Assembly: GCF_015351595.1 (NCBI RefSeq)
Contig: NZ_JADKPT010000008.1
Location: 1 to 64,000 of the forward strand
From: Flavobacterium sp. LC2016-12
GTDB lineage: Bacteria > Bacteroidota > Bacteroidia > Flavobacteriales > Flavobacteriaceae
Length of the DNA: 64,000 nt
Direction of reading: 5' to 3'
Both the position numbers and the translations under genes were made by a program. The notes beneath the pieces were generated by a model. The model had not been told where the DNA came from. It searched no databases and saw nothing but the letters and a program-made list of their open reading frames with translations. Below, one piece after another: positions 46,777 through 56,426 of the stretch; position 1 is the stretch's first letter, and the number at the start of each line of letters is the position of its first letter.

Positions 46777-47559
46777 TTATAAAGAGTAGGCTTGTAATGT
46801 TTTTTTTGCCCATTTTCCCCAATCTTTCAAAGCATCCAAAAGTATTTTGTTTAGTCCTTTATTGTCAGTTGGTTTGCCTTTAATTGGTGGAGCTAAATCT
46901 TTGTCAGAAACTGGAATTTCTGTAACTTTTGTAGCAAACCATGTCATATTTTCGTGTGGCATGGCCAATCCTAAAATTGTTCCGGGTAAGCCTGTAAAAG
47001 ATTCAGGGCCTCCTGAGAATGGAATTTGAATTGTGTAATAAGCAACAACATAAACAGAATCGATAATTATAGCATTTGCTCTGCGGCATTCATAACCCGC
47101 AATTTCTCTGGTTTCATCGGTAATTTTCCAATCAATTTTGCGTAAACTGTCTTTAACTAAGTATAAATCATCATAAACATTTTTTTGTGTAATACTGGTT
47201 TGAGTATCAAGATCTGTGGCGATAACATTTTTTAAATTAGCCATTGCATCGTCAGCAATCCAATTATTGCTTGCTGATTGATTTGTTTCATCCCATTTGT
47301 ATAAACTCTTGTTTTTTGAGAAACTGAGAATACTTTTTGTAGTTTTAAATTGTGGATTGTTTTTTTTATAACTTTCAAAAGCAGCTTGATAATAACTATC
47401 AGTTTCTCCTTTTATTTTTTTTGTAATCAAAGCATACATATTCGATTTTTTCTCAAATTCGATTACGCCATTTTGTACAAAGTGTTCATTTTGTGCAAAA
47501 GTATTGCAGCTTGTCAATACAATTATTAAAATTAGGATGCGATTTATTATTGTTTTCAT
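46777..47559 (-). CDS. GLPGLI family protein
   Basis: This is an exported protein of 260 aa named after the conserved motif seen here as TGLPGTILGLAMP. A signal peptide ends near NTFAQ. Further family blocks are ITDETREIAGYECRRAN and YVVAYYTIQIPFSGGPESF. Function unknown; members are Bacteroidota-specific and nearly always accompany a TonB-receptor-like outer-membrane protein, as here, 4 bp downstream of that gene. Confidence 0.9.
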   Translation of the reverse strand: MKTIINRILILIIVLTSCNTFAQNEHFVQNGVIEFEKKSNMYALITKKIKGETDSYYQAAFESYKKNNPQFKTTKSILSFSKNKSLYKWDETNQSASNNWIADDAMANLKNVIATDLDTQTSITQKNVYDDLYLVKDSLRKIDWKITDETREIAGYECRRANAIIIDSVYVVAYYTIQIPFSGGPESFTGLPGTILGLAMPHENMTWFATKVTEIPVSDKDLAPPIKGKPTDNKGLNKILLDALKDWGKWAKKTLQAYSL

Positions 47560-47563
47560 GGTG

Positions 47564-50362
47564 TTAGTTTTGTTTAATTTCTCCTCCGCCCATTTTGCTG
47601 AAATCCCAGCTTACAGAGAACATAAAGTATCTTTGGATAGTGGTATAAGTACTTTGGTTGATATTTCCATTATACGCCGAACGATTAAATCCTACATTTT
47701 GGTTCAAAAGATCTCTTCCCGTTATAGAAACTCTTAAATTATCGGTTTTGAAGAATTTTTTGGTGATAGATGCATTCCAAATAAAACGTTCAAAAGTTTC
47801 CTGAATCACTTGCGTTTTTCCATTATATTGATAATTACCATCTGTGCTAATTTCTAGTTTGAAAGGTAATTCTACACTGGTCCAGAAATTTCCATTAAAA
47901 CCCCAACCATTACTATCACTATTTTCGTTGATGCTTGCATCAGCAACGTTGTAAACAGGTCCGAAGCTGGTATTAAAATTGTATTTTTTTTCTTTATACT
48001 TTGATAAGTTTAAATTCAAAGAATAACTTGAATTTTTAGTTTGATTCAGTTTTGTATTGATGTAATTATAGTTTACATTTTTGTTGGCGCTTAAACCAAT
48101 TCCTGCTGTCATGTCTATGGCTTTGATTGTTTTGCCAAAATTACCATTCAAGTAATAACTTGTTGTAGCTTTGTCTTTTAGGTTTACAAATTTTGATATA
48201 CTTTCTCCTCTGTCATTTGTAACCACATTACTTATTATTGGATTTAGCGTAAAATTATACGATCCATTAACCGAAAAATATTGATTGGTAAGTACTTTAT
48301 ACGAATAATAATTTCCTCTAAAATTATTTCTAAAAGAAGGATCTAAATTTGGATTACCCACAACTGTATTCAATTGATTTTGATTATTTCGTATCGGTTG
48401 TATTTGATCTAGTGTCGGCTGATCAGTGTTTCCGTTATACGACAAACGCAATGATTCTCTTTGTTTAAAATTATATTGATAGTTTATCTGAGGCATGTAG
48501 TTGATAAATTTTTGCTTAAAAGTACTATCTGTATAAACATCATATTGTTTAAAGTTTACACCGCTAAATTTAGAACCAAAAGAAAAAACAGTTTTATTTT
48601 TTTTGTAATTAAAAATCGCTCCAAGTTGGTTTATCGTTTGGTCTAATTCATAATTATTACTAAAGATAGAATCCAAAACAGTATAATCGCCGTTTGGAGA
48701 TTGATTAAAAGATTTACGATCAGCTTTTCCGTTACTTAGGTTGAAGCCATAATTAAGAATTACAGATAGACTTTTGGATAAGGGTTCGGTATAGATTAAA
48801 TTTGATTTAAAAGCTGTATTGCTAATATTATTGACCTTGTTTTGATCGACTACTTTGGTGCTATCCGGACTAATTACGGATGCTGTAAAAAATTCAGCTC
48901 TAGAATTTAAATAACCGTCACTTTTACTATCTGTACTTGATTGGTTTAGATTTAGTGATATTGTTCGACCCGTTTTTTTAAGTCTTTTGGTTAATAAAGT
49001 ATTTATATTAAATGCTTTATCATCAACATCGTTTGTAGTGGTCTGTTTCAAATTATTCAATTGGTTACCTTGTTCGTCAGTACCTTTTCGCATTTCTGCT
49101 TCACTTGAATTACTGTTTTTAAATAATGCATCTACATTTAATTTTAAAGTTAAAGTAGTGTCAATTTTAATTTCATATGCCAGATCAAGTTTATTTTTAG
49201 TCATGTTTTTTTCAAAACTCTTGTCTGAAGTATTATAAATGCTGCTTGAACTTAAATTTTGCTGGTTAATATCATTACGACTTCCTGAAAGTTTGATATC
49301 ACCAATTTTATAATTTGCATTGATAGATTCTTTATCGTTGTTCCATTTATTGTCAAAATGTATTCCGCCAGTTTGAGCTACTGGAATTCCTTCACCATTA
49401 AATTGTCCATCCCAACTTTCAAATTCATCATTTCCATTGTTTGAAAAATTAATACCGCCGTCATCAGTTACCTGATAACTGCTTTGGCCATATTTATCTT
49501 TATCTCCCCATCCTAATCCTACTTGTCCGGTATTACCTAAAATGCCGTAAGCTGCTAATTTTTTCTTATCCCAAAACTTATTAAACATGGCTTGACCTTT
49601 GTAAAAATTATCAGTTCCTCCTCCGAGTTCTACTTTACCGAAATGACCATTTTTTTTGTCTTCTTTAAGTTTAACATTTAGTGTTTTGGTTTTCTGACCA
49701 TCATCAATTCCTGTAAAAGCGGCCTGATCACTTTTTTTGTCGTACAATTGTACTTTATCGACCATGTCTGCACGCAGATTTTTTGTAACTAAAGTAGGAT
49801 CATCACCAAAAAATTCTTCACCATCAACCAAAACTTTGGTTACGGCTTCGCCTTGAGCGGTAATTTTTCCATCTTTATCAATTTGTATTCCCGGGAATTG
49901 TTTTATCAGATCTTCCACTTTTGCATTAGGTTCTATTTTAAATGCTTTTGGATCAAATTCTAACGTATCTCCTTTGATTTTCATGGAGGCTCTATTGCCT
50001 TTTATAATTATTTCGGATAGTAATCTTCCTTTATCAGCCAAATTAATTTTACCATAATCTTTGATTAACTTTGTGGAATCAACAGAAAATTGATCTACAA
50101 AATCAGCATATTTGGGATAAGAAACTAGTAAAATAAATTTACCGGATTTAATATTATTAAACTCAAAATAACCATTTTCTTTGGCTCGCGTAAATTTTAC
50201 TAAAATGGAATCTTGTGCTCTTAACAAAGAGACTGATGCTTTCGTTAAAGTAGAATTGTTTATGGTATCTGTTACATATCCTTTAACTGTGCCTGATATT
50301 TGTGCCTGTAAAGTATTTGATAAAAAAAGAAAGCAACATAACACTAGAATTGTTTGTCTCAT
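47564..50362 (-). CDS. TonB-receptor-like outer-membrane beta-barrel protein
   Basis: This is an outer-membrane protein of 932 aa with a signal peptide (ending TLQAQ), a carboxypeptidase-regulatory-like domain (GTVKGYVTDTINNSTLTKAS), then a plug-like part with LIKQFPGIQIDKDGKITAQG and KVLVDGEEFFGDDP, and a large barrel. This is the type that pairs with GLPGLI proteins. No canonical TonB box is obvious and no glycan partner (SusD) follows, so the cargo, perhaps a peptide or metal complex, is unknown. It forms a two-gene operon with the GLPGLI gene. Confidence 0.85.
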   Translation of the reverse strand: MRQTILVLCCFLFLSNTLQAQISGTVKGYVTDTINNSTLTKASVSLLRAQDSILVKFTRAKENGYFEFNNIKSGKFILLVSYPKYADFVDQFSVDSTKLIKDYGKINLADKGRLLSEIIIKGNRASMKIKGDTLEFDPKAFKIEPNAKVEDLIKQFPGIQIDKDGKITAQGEAVTKVLVDGEEFFGDDPTLVTKNLRADMVDKVQLYDKKSDQAAFTGIDDGQKTKTLNVKLKEDKKNGHFGKVELGGGTDNFYKGQAMFNKFWDKKKLAAYGILGNTGQVGLGWGDKDKYGQSSYQVTDDGGINFSNNGNDEFESWDGQFNGEGIPVAQTGGIHFDNKWNNDKESINANYKIGDIKLSGSRNDINQQNLSSSSIYNTSDKSFEKNMTKNKLDLAYEIKIDTTLTLKLNVDALFKNSNSSEAEMRKGTDEQGNQLNNLKQTTTNDVDDKAFNINTLLTKRLKKTGRTISLNLNQSSTDSKSDGYLNSRAEFFTASVISPDSTKVVDQNKVNNISNTAFKSNLIYTEPLSKSLSVILNYGFNLSNGKADRKSFNQSPNGDYTVLDSIFSNNYELDQTINQLGAIFNYKKNKTVFSFGSKFSGVNFKQYDVYTDSTFKQKFINYMPQINYQYNFKQRESLRLSYNGNTDQPTLDQIQPIRNNQNQLNTVVGNPNLDPSFRNNFRGNYYSYKVLTNQYFSVNGSYNFTLNPIISNVVTNDRGESISKFVNLKDKATTSYYLNGNFGKTIKAIDMTAGIGLSANKNVNYNYINTKLNQTKNSSYSLNLNLSKYKEKKYNFNTSFGPVYNVADASINENSDSNGWGFNGNFWTSVELPFKLEISTDGNYQYNGKTQVIQETFERFIWNASITKKFFKTDNLRVSITGRDLLNQNVGFNRSAYNGNINQSTYTTIQRYFMFSVSWDFSKMGGGEIKQN

Positions 50363-50849
50363 TAATTGTTTGTGGTTTTTTGAAAAAAGGCATTATTGTT
50401 CTATTCTATTTTTTGAGTAATAGAAATAAAATGCATTTGTTGTGTGATTTGTTTTTTGAGGAAGTTAAGGTTGTAGATTCTATAGTAATTGAAATAGTAG
50501 CTTTTGATACAGATTTACTGAAGTAGAGTGACTTGATTTTATGAAATTCATATTTTTTTTGTGAGGTTTTGGTTGTTAGCGGTGTAAATTTTAACGATTT
50601 TATTTAGTGATCTTTACTATAACAGTTAAATGTGAATATAGGTCAAAAGTAAATAAAAATACTACAATATTAAAAAAGACTTTACTTTTATTGTCATGAT
50701 TAATTATTTACATTAACAAGCATGTTTTTTTTTTAAGTATCTTTCAATGTTAAGCCGATTTTAAAATATAGAAAGGAAAACAAATGATGAATCGCTCCAA
50801 ATAAAATATTCAGAGTAAATAAAGTCTGTAATAATAGGAGGAGAATTTC
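50363..50849. other. Intergenic spacer, 487 bp
   Basis: No ORF is convincing. The region is the leader of the receptor/GLPGLI operon and the tail of the polyketide operon; I see no strong terminator for the latter. Confidence 0.45.
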
Positions 50850-51368
50850 TTAATTGCAGGTAGGAGAGTTGCTAATGGTTACCACTTTTTGAAACCGGCC
50901 GTGATTGCTCACAGAAACATACTGAATCCTATTTTGAAAAGGATTGAATAAATACGGATGGCCATTCTTGTCTTTTGAGGTAACTTCTTCTTCAATTTCT
51001 ATTATTTTATTCAAATCCTCAAAATGACTAACCGCAATAGTATGAATATAATCCTGAGATAGAATAGTGCTAGTGTGGAAGGTTTTACCGGAACAAATGA
51101 CACTTCCTTTAATGCTATTGTTGTTTTGCGATACTAAAGAGCAAACCAGCTTTAGGGGTATATATTCCCTTATTTTTGTCTGACGGTTGTACACTTTATA
51201 TGCAGCTTCTTTCATGCTCCATAGTATCCAAACCATGATTTCGGGATCTGTAGCGCTTGCAATAAGCAATTGCTCGTCAAGGGTGAATATTTTTTCGATA
51301 AGCCCCTTACGCCGCCAATTACTTTCTTTGCGGGATTGCAGAATATCAATCACGTCATTGCCAATCAT
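50850..51368 (-). CDS. 4'-phosphopantetheinyl transferase
   Basis: This enzyme moves phosphopantetheine from CoA to the serine of a carrier protein. It shows the magnesium-binding start IGNDVIDIL and the WSMKEAAYKVYNRQT block with the conserved W-x-x-K-E-A. At 172 aa it is a compact Sfp/AcpS-hybrid-like form. Its start overlaps the stop of the acyl carrier protein gene by 4 bp, so the two are probably translationally coupled; the ACP is its obvious partner. Last gene of the operon. Confidence 0.85.
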   Translation of the reverse strand: MIGNDVIDILQSRKESNWRRKGLIEKIFTLDEQLLIASATDPEIMVWILWSMKEAAYKVYNRQTKIREYIPLKLVCSLVSQNNNSIKGSVICSGKTFHTSTILSQDYIHTIAVSHFEDLNKIIEIEEEVTSKDKNGHPYLFNPFQNRIQYVSVSNHGRFQKVVTISNSPTCN

Positions 51369-51619
51369 TTTTGAGCTAGTTTAGTTTCAATAATTTCGAC
51401 AGCCGTTTTAACATCAAGCATGCGTTCCATATCACTATTGTCAATTACAACATCAAAAGCTTCTTCAATATCAAGAACAATGTCTACTAGGTTAGCCGAA
51501 TTAATACTTAGATCGTTAATAAAATCAGTATCCTCGGTAAGGTTGTCATATGCTTCTGTATTAGTAGTGTAAGGCTTTATGATCAGTTTTAATTTGGCAA
51601 TAAGTTCTTCTTTGTTCAT
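51365..51619 (-). CDS. Dedicated acyl carrier protein
   Basis: This is an acidic four-helix carrier protein of 84 aa. The modification site is the serine in LSINSANLVDIVLDIEEAF near residue 40; the usual DSL is replaced by NSA, so it differs from the house-keeping AcpP. It should hold the growing acyl chain for the ketosynthase. It lies 4 bp after the ketosynthase gene and overlaps the transferase gene. Confidence 0.87.
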   Translation of the reverse strand: MNKEELIAKLKLIIKPYTTNTEAYDNLTEDTDFINDLSINSANLVDIVLDIEEAFDVVIDNSDMERMLDVKTAVEIIETKLAQK

Positions 51620-51623
51620 ACTA

Positions 51624-52898
51624 TTATTTTTGAAATTTTTTAAAAATTATGCAGGCATTTACATCACCAAAACCAAAACTTGCTTTGGCAATAATATTGG
51701 GGTTACTATCAATTGTTTTTAAAGGTACTTTTGAAGGATCTATAAGAATGCTAATTTCGGGATGAAGATCCTCACAATTTGTATTTCCAAATATGAAACC
51801 TTCATGAAGCTGCAAAACGGTTGCTACGCTTTCGATACTTCCGGCAGCGCTTAAGCAATGACCGGTCATGTTTTTTAAAGAATTGATATATGGAAAATTA
51901 TTTTCCCTTCTATTAAGTGCTTTTGTCCAGTTTTCAATTTCAAGGCTGTCTTTTATGGTTGCTGTTAGATGTCCATTTATAGCATCAATTTGATCAGCTG
52001 AAATACCCGAATTAGAAATTGCGTTTGTAATACAGCGTTGCACGGCTGTGCTGTTGGGTGCCGTCATACTGCCATTACCACGTTGTCCGCCCGAGTTAAC
52101 ACTTCCTCCTAAGATTTCAGCATAAATCGTTGCGCCACGTTCTATAGCACTTTCTAAATCTTCTATAACCAAAGCCCCGGCACCACTTCCTGGCACGAAG
52201 CCTGCAGCTGAAGCACTCATAGGTCTTGAACCTTGCTCCGGATTATCGTTGTATTTTGAACTGCAGACACGAAGCGCATCAAATCCTGCCCAAATGTAAG
52301 GGCCGCTGTCGCCTGTACTTCCTGCTAATATTCGTTTTGCCTGTCCAGCCTGTATGCGATCATAAGCCATCATAATAGCTTCGGTTCCTGTTGCGCAGGC
52401 AGACGAATTGGTGGTAACCTGATTACCGAGGCCCAATTTTCCTCCCAGATAAGCGCTGACACCGCTATTCATCGTTTGTGCCACAACGGTACTGCCTAAT
52501 CTGCGAGTTTGTAATTCGTCAATTTTATAAATGCTTTCGCGGAATTTATCTATGCCGGATGTTCCGGATCCAAAAATAGTTCCGCTGTCCCAGTCTGGTT
52601 CGTCGTTTATTTCGATTGGTAACGCGGCATTTCTCCAGGCTTCTATTCCTGCAATAACGCCATACAAAATACCGGTGCTGTTAAAACCGCGAAGTTCCAG
52701 CTCAGTAAAATACTCAGCTTTAAGTTCTTCAGAAATTTGAGGTTTACCCGCTATCTGGCAGGAAAACTGTAATTCCTGTAGTTGTTCATTATGCCGAATT
52801 CCTGATATTCCGTTTTTTATGGCGTGACTAAAGGCTGCAATACCAACTCCGTTTGGAGCGACGACGCCCAATCCTGTTATTACAACTCGCTTACTCAT
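51624..52898 (-). CDS. Beta-ketoacyl-ACP synthase of the polyketide operon
   Basis: This is a thiolase-fold condensing enzyme of 424 aa in the FabF group. The catalytic cysteine is in NSSACATGTEAIMMAY near residue 167, the first histidine in INGHLTATIKDSLE near 308 (family HGTxTxxxD, here with Leu and Ala changes), and the second in MTGHCLSAAGSIES near 345, followed by ASFGFGDVNA. All three catalytic residues are present. It likely extends acyl-ACP into the starter used by the type III synthase. It overlaps the dehydratase gene by 4 bp. Confidence 0.87.
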   Translation of the reverse strand: MSKRVVITGLGVVAPNGVGIAAFSHAIKNGISGIRHNEQLQELQFSCQIAGKPQISEELKAEYFTELELRGFNSTGILYGVIAGIEAWRNAALPIEINDEPDWDSGTIFGSGTSGIDKFRESIYKIDELQTRRLGSTVVAQTMNSGVSAYLGGKLGLGNQVTTNSSACATGTEAIMMAYDRIQAGQAKRILAGSTGDSGPYIWAGFDALRVCSSKYNDNPEQGSRPMSASAAGFVPGSGAGALVIEDLESAIERGATIYAEILGGSVNSGGQRGNGSMTAPNSTAVQRCITNAISNSGISADQIDAINGHLTATIKDSLEIENWTKALNRRENNFPYINSLKNMTGHCLSAAGSIESVATVLQLHEGFIFGNTNCEDLHPEISILIDPSKVPLKTIDSNPNIIAKASFGFGDVNACIIFKKFQK

Positions 52899-53332
52899 AA
52901 TTTATTGGTCATCATGCCAGCCAAAATACCTTTGCAAACTTCTTGTCCGGCTTCGTTTTTCATAATTACATCACACTTCAATTTTCCAAACCTGAAAAAT
53001 GTTTTTTGAGAATTAACGGTTATTTTTTCGTTAGGATAAACGGGTTTTAAAAACTGCACATCGGCAGAGGTAAAAGCGATTACAGTATCTTTAGTAAAAG
53101 TATCGCCCAGAAGATGGATGCCGAGACAAACCAAGCCAATCTGAGCCATCGTTTCGGTCAGGATTACGCCCGGAGTTACCGGATTATCTTTAAAATGACC
53201 TTTGTAAAAATCCAGCTCTTCGCTATACGTATAGGTGCCGCTAATACTATTTTCGTCTACGTGAAGTAATTCATTTACAAACAAAAAAGGTTTGCTATAA
53301 GGCAGTTTTGTTAAAATATTAGTCAGTTCCAT
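52895..53332 (-). CDS. Hotdog-fold 3-hydroxyacyl-ACP dehydratase
   Basis: This is a FabZ/FabA-like hotdog protein of 145 aa. The helix-lid motif GHFKDNPVTPGVILTETMAQ carries the catalytic histidine and glutamate. It likely dehydrates a 3-hydroxyacyl chain made with the neighbouring ketosynthase. No ketoreductase is encoded in the operon, so that step would have to come from central fatty acid synthesis. It lies 18 bp after the type III synthase gene. Confidence 0.85.
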   Translation of the reverse strand: MELTNILTKLPYSKPFLFVNELLHVDENSISGTYTYSEELDFYKGHFKDNPVTPGVILTETMAQIGLVCLGIHLLGDTFTKDTVIAFTSADVQFLKPVYPNEKITVNSQKTFFRFGKLKCDVIMKNEAGQEVCKGILAGMMTNKL

Positions 53333-53350
53333 GTTTTTTTTTCTAAATAA

Positions 53351-54403
53351 TTACCATTGTAATAAAACTCTTTGTGCTGAAAATCCAGGACCAAAACTCA
53401 GCATTAAACCTTTTTCTCCCACTTTCGGATTTCTATCCATAATTTGTTCTAAAACATACAATACCGTAGCACTCGACATATTGCCGTATTGTTTCAGCAC
53501 TTCTTTGGTATCATCAATATTTTTTCCTAATCCTGAAAAAAGTGCTTCAACGGTAGTAATGATCTTTTTTCCACCCGGATGAAAAATCATGTAGTCAATG
53601 TCTTTTATTTCTAATTTGTTTTTTTGTAGAAATGGATGTATAATATCTCCAAAATGAGAGGCGATCGTGTCCGGAACTTCTATATCCAATACCATTTGCA
53701 GTCCGCTGTTGGTGAGTTTAAAACCCATCATGTGTTCTGCCTCATAAAAATGATACATTTCTTCATTCACTATTTCGGGGCCTTGATCTTCTTTGTGGGA
53801 AGATAATAAACAACAGGCGGCTCCATCTCCAAAAATGGCGGCGCTTACAATATTAGGCATCGAAAAATCATCAAGCTGAAATGTCGCCGTTGGAGACTCC
53901 ACAGCGATAACCGCTGCACGTTTTCCGGGATTCGCTTTCAGAAAGTTCTTCGCGTATATAATACCCGATATTCCAGCTGCGCAGCCCATTTCGGTAACCG
54001 GAAGACGTACAATGTCCTGTCTCAATTTCATTTTATTGATGAGGTAAGCGTCCAGGGAAGGAATCATAATTCCGGTACAGCTCACCGTAATGATATAATC
54101 CAAAGTCAGCGGATCCCAATCTGCTTTTTCGAGTGCTTTTTGTAGCACCTGTTCGCCTAAAATAATGACTTCACGCGTATAAATATCGTTTTTCTCTTCA
54201 AATGATGTTGCGGTAAAAACTTGTTCCGGATCCATTATTGAATACCGTTTGTCTACTGCAGCGCCTTCAAAAATCTTTTTAACTTTTTTTATAAAACGAT
54301 CATCTTGTTCATGCAGCCATCCATCCAGCATTGGAAGTATATCAGCCGTTGCACGTGAATATTTTGGAAGTTGCCTGGCAACCGTTATTATTTTTACACT
54401 CAT
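53351..54403 (-). CDS. Type III polyketide synthase (chalcone synthase-like)
   Basis: This homodimeric, carrier-independent condensing enzyme joins malonyl units to a starter and cyclises the product. The catalytic triad is complete: Cys in TEMGCAAGISG near residue 139, His in MIFHPGGKKII near 274, Asn in YGNMSSATVLYVL near 306. The C-terminus GLMLSFGPGFSAQRVLL is the GFGPG loop of the family. I use the ATG at 54403 (MSVKIITVARQLP), which overlaps the methyltransferase stop by 4 bp (ATGA); the longer frame has no support. At 350 aa it matches bacterial alkylpyrone/alkylresorcinol synthases. The product cannot be decided from sequence. Confidence 0.9.
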   Translation of the reverse strand: MSVKIITVARQLPKYSRATADILPMLDGWLHEQDDRFIKKVKKIFEGAAVDKRYSIMDPEQVFTATSFEEKNDIYTREVIILGEQVLQKALEKADWDPLTLDYIITVSCTGIMIPSLDAYLINKMKLRQDIVRLPVTEMGCAAGISGIIYAKNFLKANPGKRAAVIAVESPTATFQLDDFSMPNIVSAAIFGDGAACCLLSSHKEDQGPEIVNEEMYHFYEAEHMMGFKLTNSGLQMVLDIEVPDTIASHFGDIIHPFLQKNKLEIKDIDYMIFHPGGKKIITTVEALFSGLGKNIDDTKEVLKQYGNMSSATVLYVLEQIMDRNPKVGEKGLMLSFGPGFSAQRVLLQW

Positions 54404-55113
54404 TTTTTTGTAATTATCCACTGGTAGCGAAAAGCCCATTTCCAGCTTATGGTATAGTTTTTAAAATTTAGTTTTTTAGAGAATTCAACGAGTTCTTTTT
54501 TTCTAAATCCTCTCAGGATAGAAATCAGCCCATCTTCCCGTGACATGGTGTTCAGATTAAAAACAATACAGATCAGTTTAAAAAGCCTGTAGGCAGTTTT
54601 ACTTCGATGCAAATCGTTGATAATGACGCCGGTTTCAGCATTATTACTAAAGATACTAATTATTTTTAATATCTGCTCGTTGCTAAAATGGTGAAGCGTC
54701 AGGGTACATAAAATAATATCATATTTCATAGCTGTAAAATCTTCGCTAAAAATATCCACACATCTATATTCGATATTGGAGTATTCTTGTGATAATTTTT
54801 TGGCATAATTGATAGTAAACTCATTGGCATCAATACCGGTAAGCTGAAAAGTAAGTTTGTTTTTTTTGCCAAATTTTGCCAGCATACGAAGCATATCTCC
54901 ATTACCGCAGCCTATATCGACTATAGAAATAGCTTTCGCAGGATGAGCATGTTTTAGTAATTGTTTTATTCCCTGCAGAATTACCTTATTACCACCAAGC
55001 AATTGATTGATACGGGCAATTTGATCGAGTGCCTCTCTGAGTTCTTCTCCCTGCAGCGAAAAATCGTCCATTATCTCGGCTTCCTGTGTTCTGTATTTGG
55101 TTTTTACGGCCAT
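54400..55113 (-). CDS. Class I SAM-dependent methyltransferase
   Basis: This is a Rossmann-fold methyltransferase of 237 aa. Motif I is VDIGCGNGDMLRML, the acidic residue after strand 2 is in LTGIDANEFTINYA, and ILCTLTLHHFSNEQI is motif post-II. The style is UbiE-like, which suits C- or O-methylation of an aromatic or lipid ring, most simply the type III synthase product. It starts directly after the stop of the flavoprotein gene (TAA then ATG) and overlaps the synthase gene by 4 bp. Confidence 0.87.
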   Translation of the reverse strand: MAVKTKYRTQEAEIMDDFSLQGEELREALDQIARINQLLGGNKVILQGIKQLLKHAHPAKAISIVDIGCGNGDMLRMLAKFGKKNKLTFQLTGIDANEFTINYAKKLSQEYSNIEYRCVDIFSEDFTAMKYDIILCTLTLHHFSNEQILKIISIFSNNAETGVIINDLHRSKTAYRLFKLICIVFNLNTMSREDGLISILRGFRKKELVEFSKKLNFKNYTISWKWAFRYQWIITKK

Positions 55114-56244
55114 TTAAGTGATTGCTATAGGTTTACCGTGAGTTTTTTTAATTATCTCAGGAAGCATTTTAGGAAATGATACTACTACTGAAATGAGCAT
55201 ATTGGTTATTGTTTTGTTGGTTAAGATTCGAGCCAGAATTCTGCCCATAAATATTCTTTTTCCAAAATGTTTATTCCATTCTTTTTTATAATTTCTTTCT
55301 AATTGATCTCTGGAAATACTTTTATCAACATAAAACGCTAAGATTAATTCTGATGCTATTTTCGCACTATGTATTGCCATCGCCATTCCGTTGCCACAAA
55401 GCGGGTGTATAAGACCGGCTGTATCGCCAATCATTATCATATGATTTTCTACAGGTTGTTTTTTTTCAAACGAAATCTGACTTATGGTAAGTGGTTTATC
55501 AAAAAGAAGTGTACTGTTTTCAAAAACAGATTTAAGATGTTTGTTTTTATAAAGCACATTCTGCTGATAATCCTCAATATTTTTATATTGCTTGAAAGTA
55601 GCGTAATCGGCCAGATAACAAATATTTATAATGTTATTTTCAACCTTGGAAACGCCACAATAACCTCCGTTAAAATTGTGCAGTGCTACAAGATTAGTAT
55701 CTAAATTACCAGAATAATGGGCTTTAACTGCCAGCCATGGCGATTTTTTATGGAAGAAATTACGATCTAAAAGTTGATCGACATTGGAGCGTTTCCCAAA
55801 AGCACCCAGTACTATTTTAGCCGTTACAATTTGATTTACAGTCGTAACATTGAAGATATCATTGTTGAAAGATACATCAGTAACATTTTCTTTAATTATG
55901 GTACAATTGACCGATGATATTGCCTTTTGATACAAAAAATCATCAAGTGCATATCGACTGATACCAAATCCGCCGAGCGGAAGTTGTGCCTTTGCCGTTT
56001 TTCCGCTATTGGTGCTAAATTCAAACTTAGAGATTTTTGTGGGATTAAGTTCAGAAACATTGATGCCAAGCGATCTGAGATAAGGTAAAATCTCATTCGA
56101 AATATATTCTCCACAAACTTTATGTCGCGGATAAGAAGATTTTTCGATTAGGGTTACTTTCAAATTCTTTTGGGATAGATGAATAGCCGCTGTCAAACCA
56201 GCAAGTCCGCCACCAATAATCAAGACATCTGAATTTGTTTCCAT
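55114..56244 (-). CDS. FAD-dependent oxidoreductase (geranylgeranyl reductase-like)
   Basis: This is a flavoprotein monooxygenase or reductase of 376 aa. The dinucleotide fold is DVLIIGGGLAGLTAAIHL, the second site is YPRHKVCGEYISNE, and the FAD-closing motif is MIGDTAGLIHPLCGNGMAMA. The group includes geranylgeranyl reductases and aromatic hydroxylases. As first gene of the operon it may hydroxylate the ring of the type III synthase product, as the flavin hydroxylase does in the Streptomyces srs phenolic-lipid operon. A reductase role on the alkyl chain is the alternative. Confidence 0.85.
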   Translation of the reverse strand: METNSDVLIIGGGLAGLTAAIHLSQKNLKVTLIEKSSYPRHKVCGEYISNEILPYLRSLGINVSELNPTKISKFEFSTNSGKTAKAQLPLGGFGISRYALDDFLYQKAISSVNCTIIKENVTDVSFNNDIFNVTTVNQIVTAKIVLGAFGKRSNVDQLLDRNFFHKKSPWLAVKAHYSGNLDTNLVALHNFNGGYCGVSKVENNIINICYLADYATFKQYKNIEDYQQNVLYKNKHLKSVFENSTLLFDKPLTISQISFEKKQPVENHMIMIGDTAGLIHPLCGNGMAMAIHSAKIASELILAFYVDKSISRDQLERNYKKEWNKHFGKRIFMGRILARILTNKTITNMLISVVVSFPKMLPEIIKKTHGKPIAIT

Positions 56245-56318
56245 ATCACCAATTTAGTGATAAAATTTCAGGATTCCAATCAAGTTGTTAATCTTTTCTT
56301 TCTCACCTTCTTAAAGCA

Positions 56319-56397
56319 GCCTTAAGTTTTTGTGGCAAAAAAGGTATCCACTCCACATCGAATTGTGCACCGAATGTGCCACAAAACTTTTGAGCGG
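56319..56397. repeat. Inverted repeat of a word also found at 41859-41875
   Basis: GCCTTAAGTTTTTGTGG (56319-56335) is identical over 17 bases to 41859-41875. An imperfect inverted copy, TGCCACAAAACTTTTGAGCGG, follows at 56377-56397, so the two can pair around a loop of about 40 bases. It is probably a dispersed intergenic repeat of this genome. Confidence 0.45.
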
Positions 56398-56426
56398 TTT
56401 TAAAAAATTTGAAAAGCAGTATAAAA

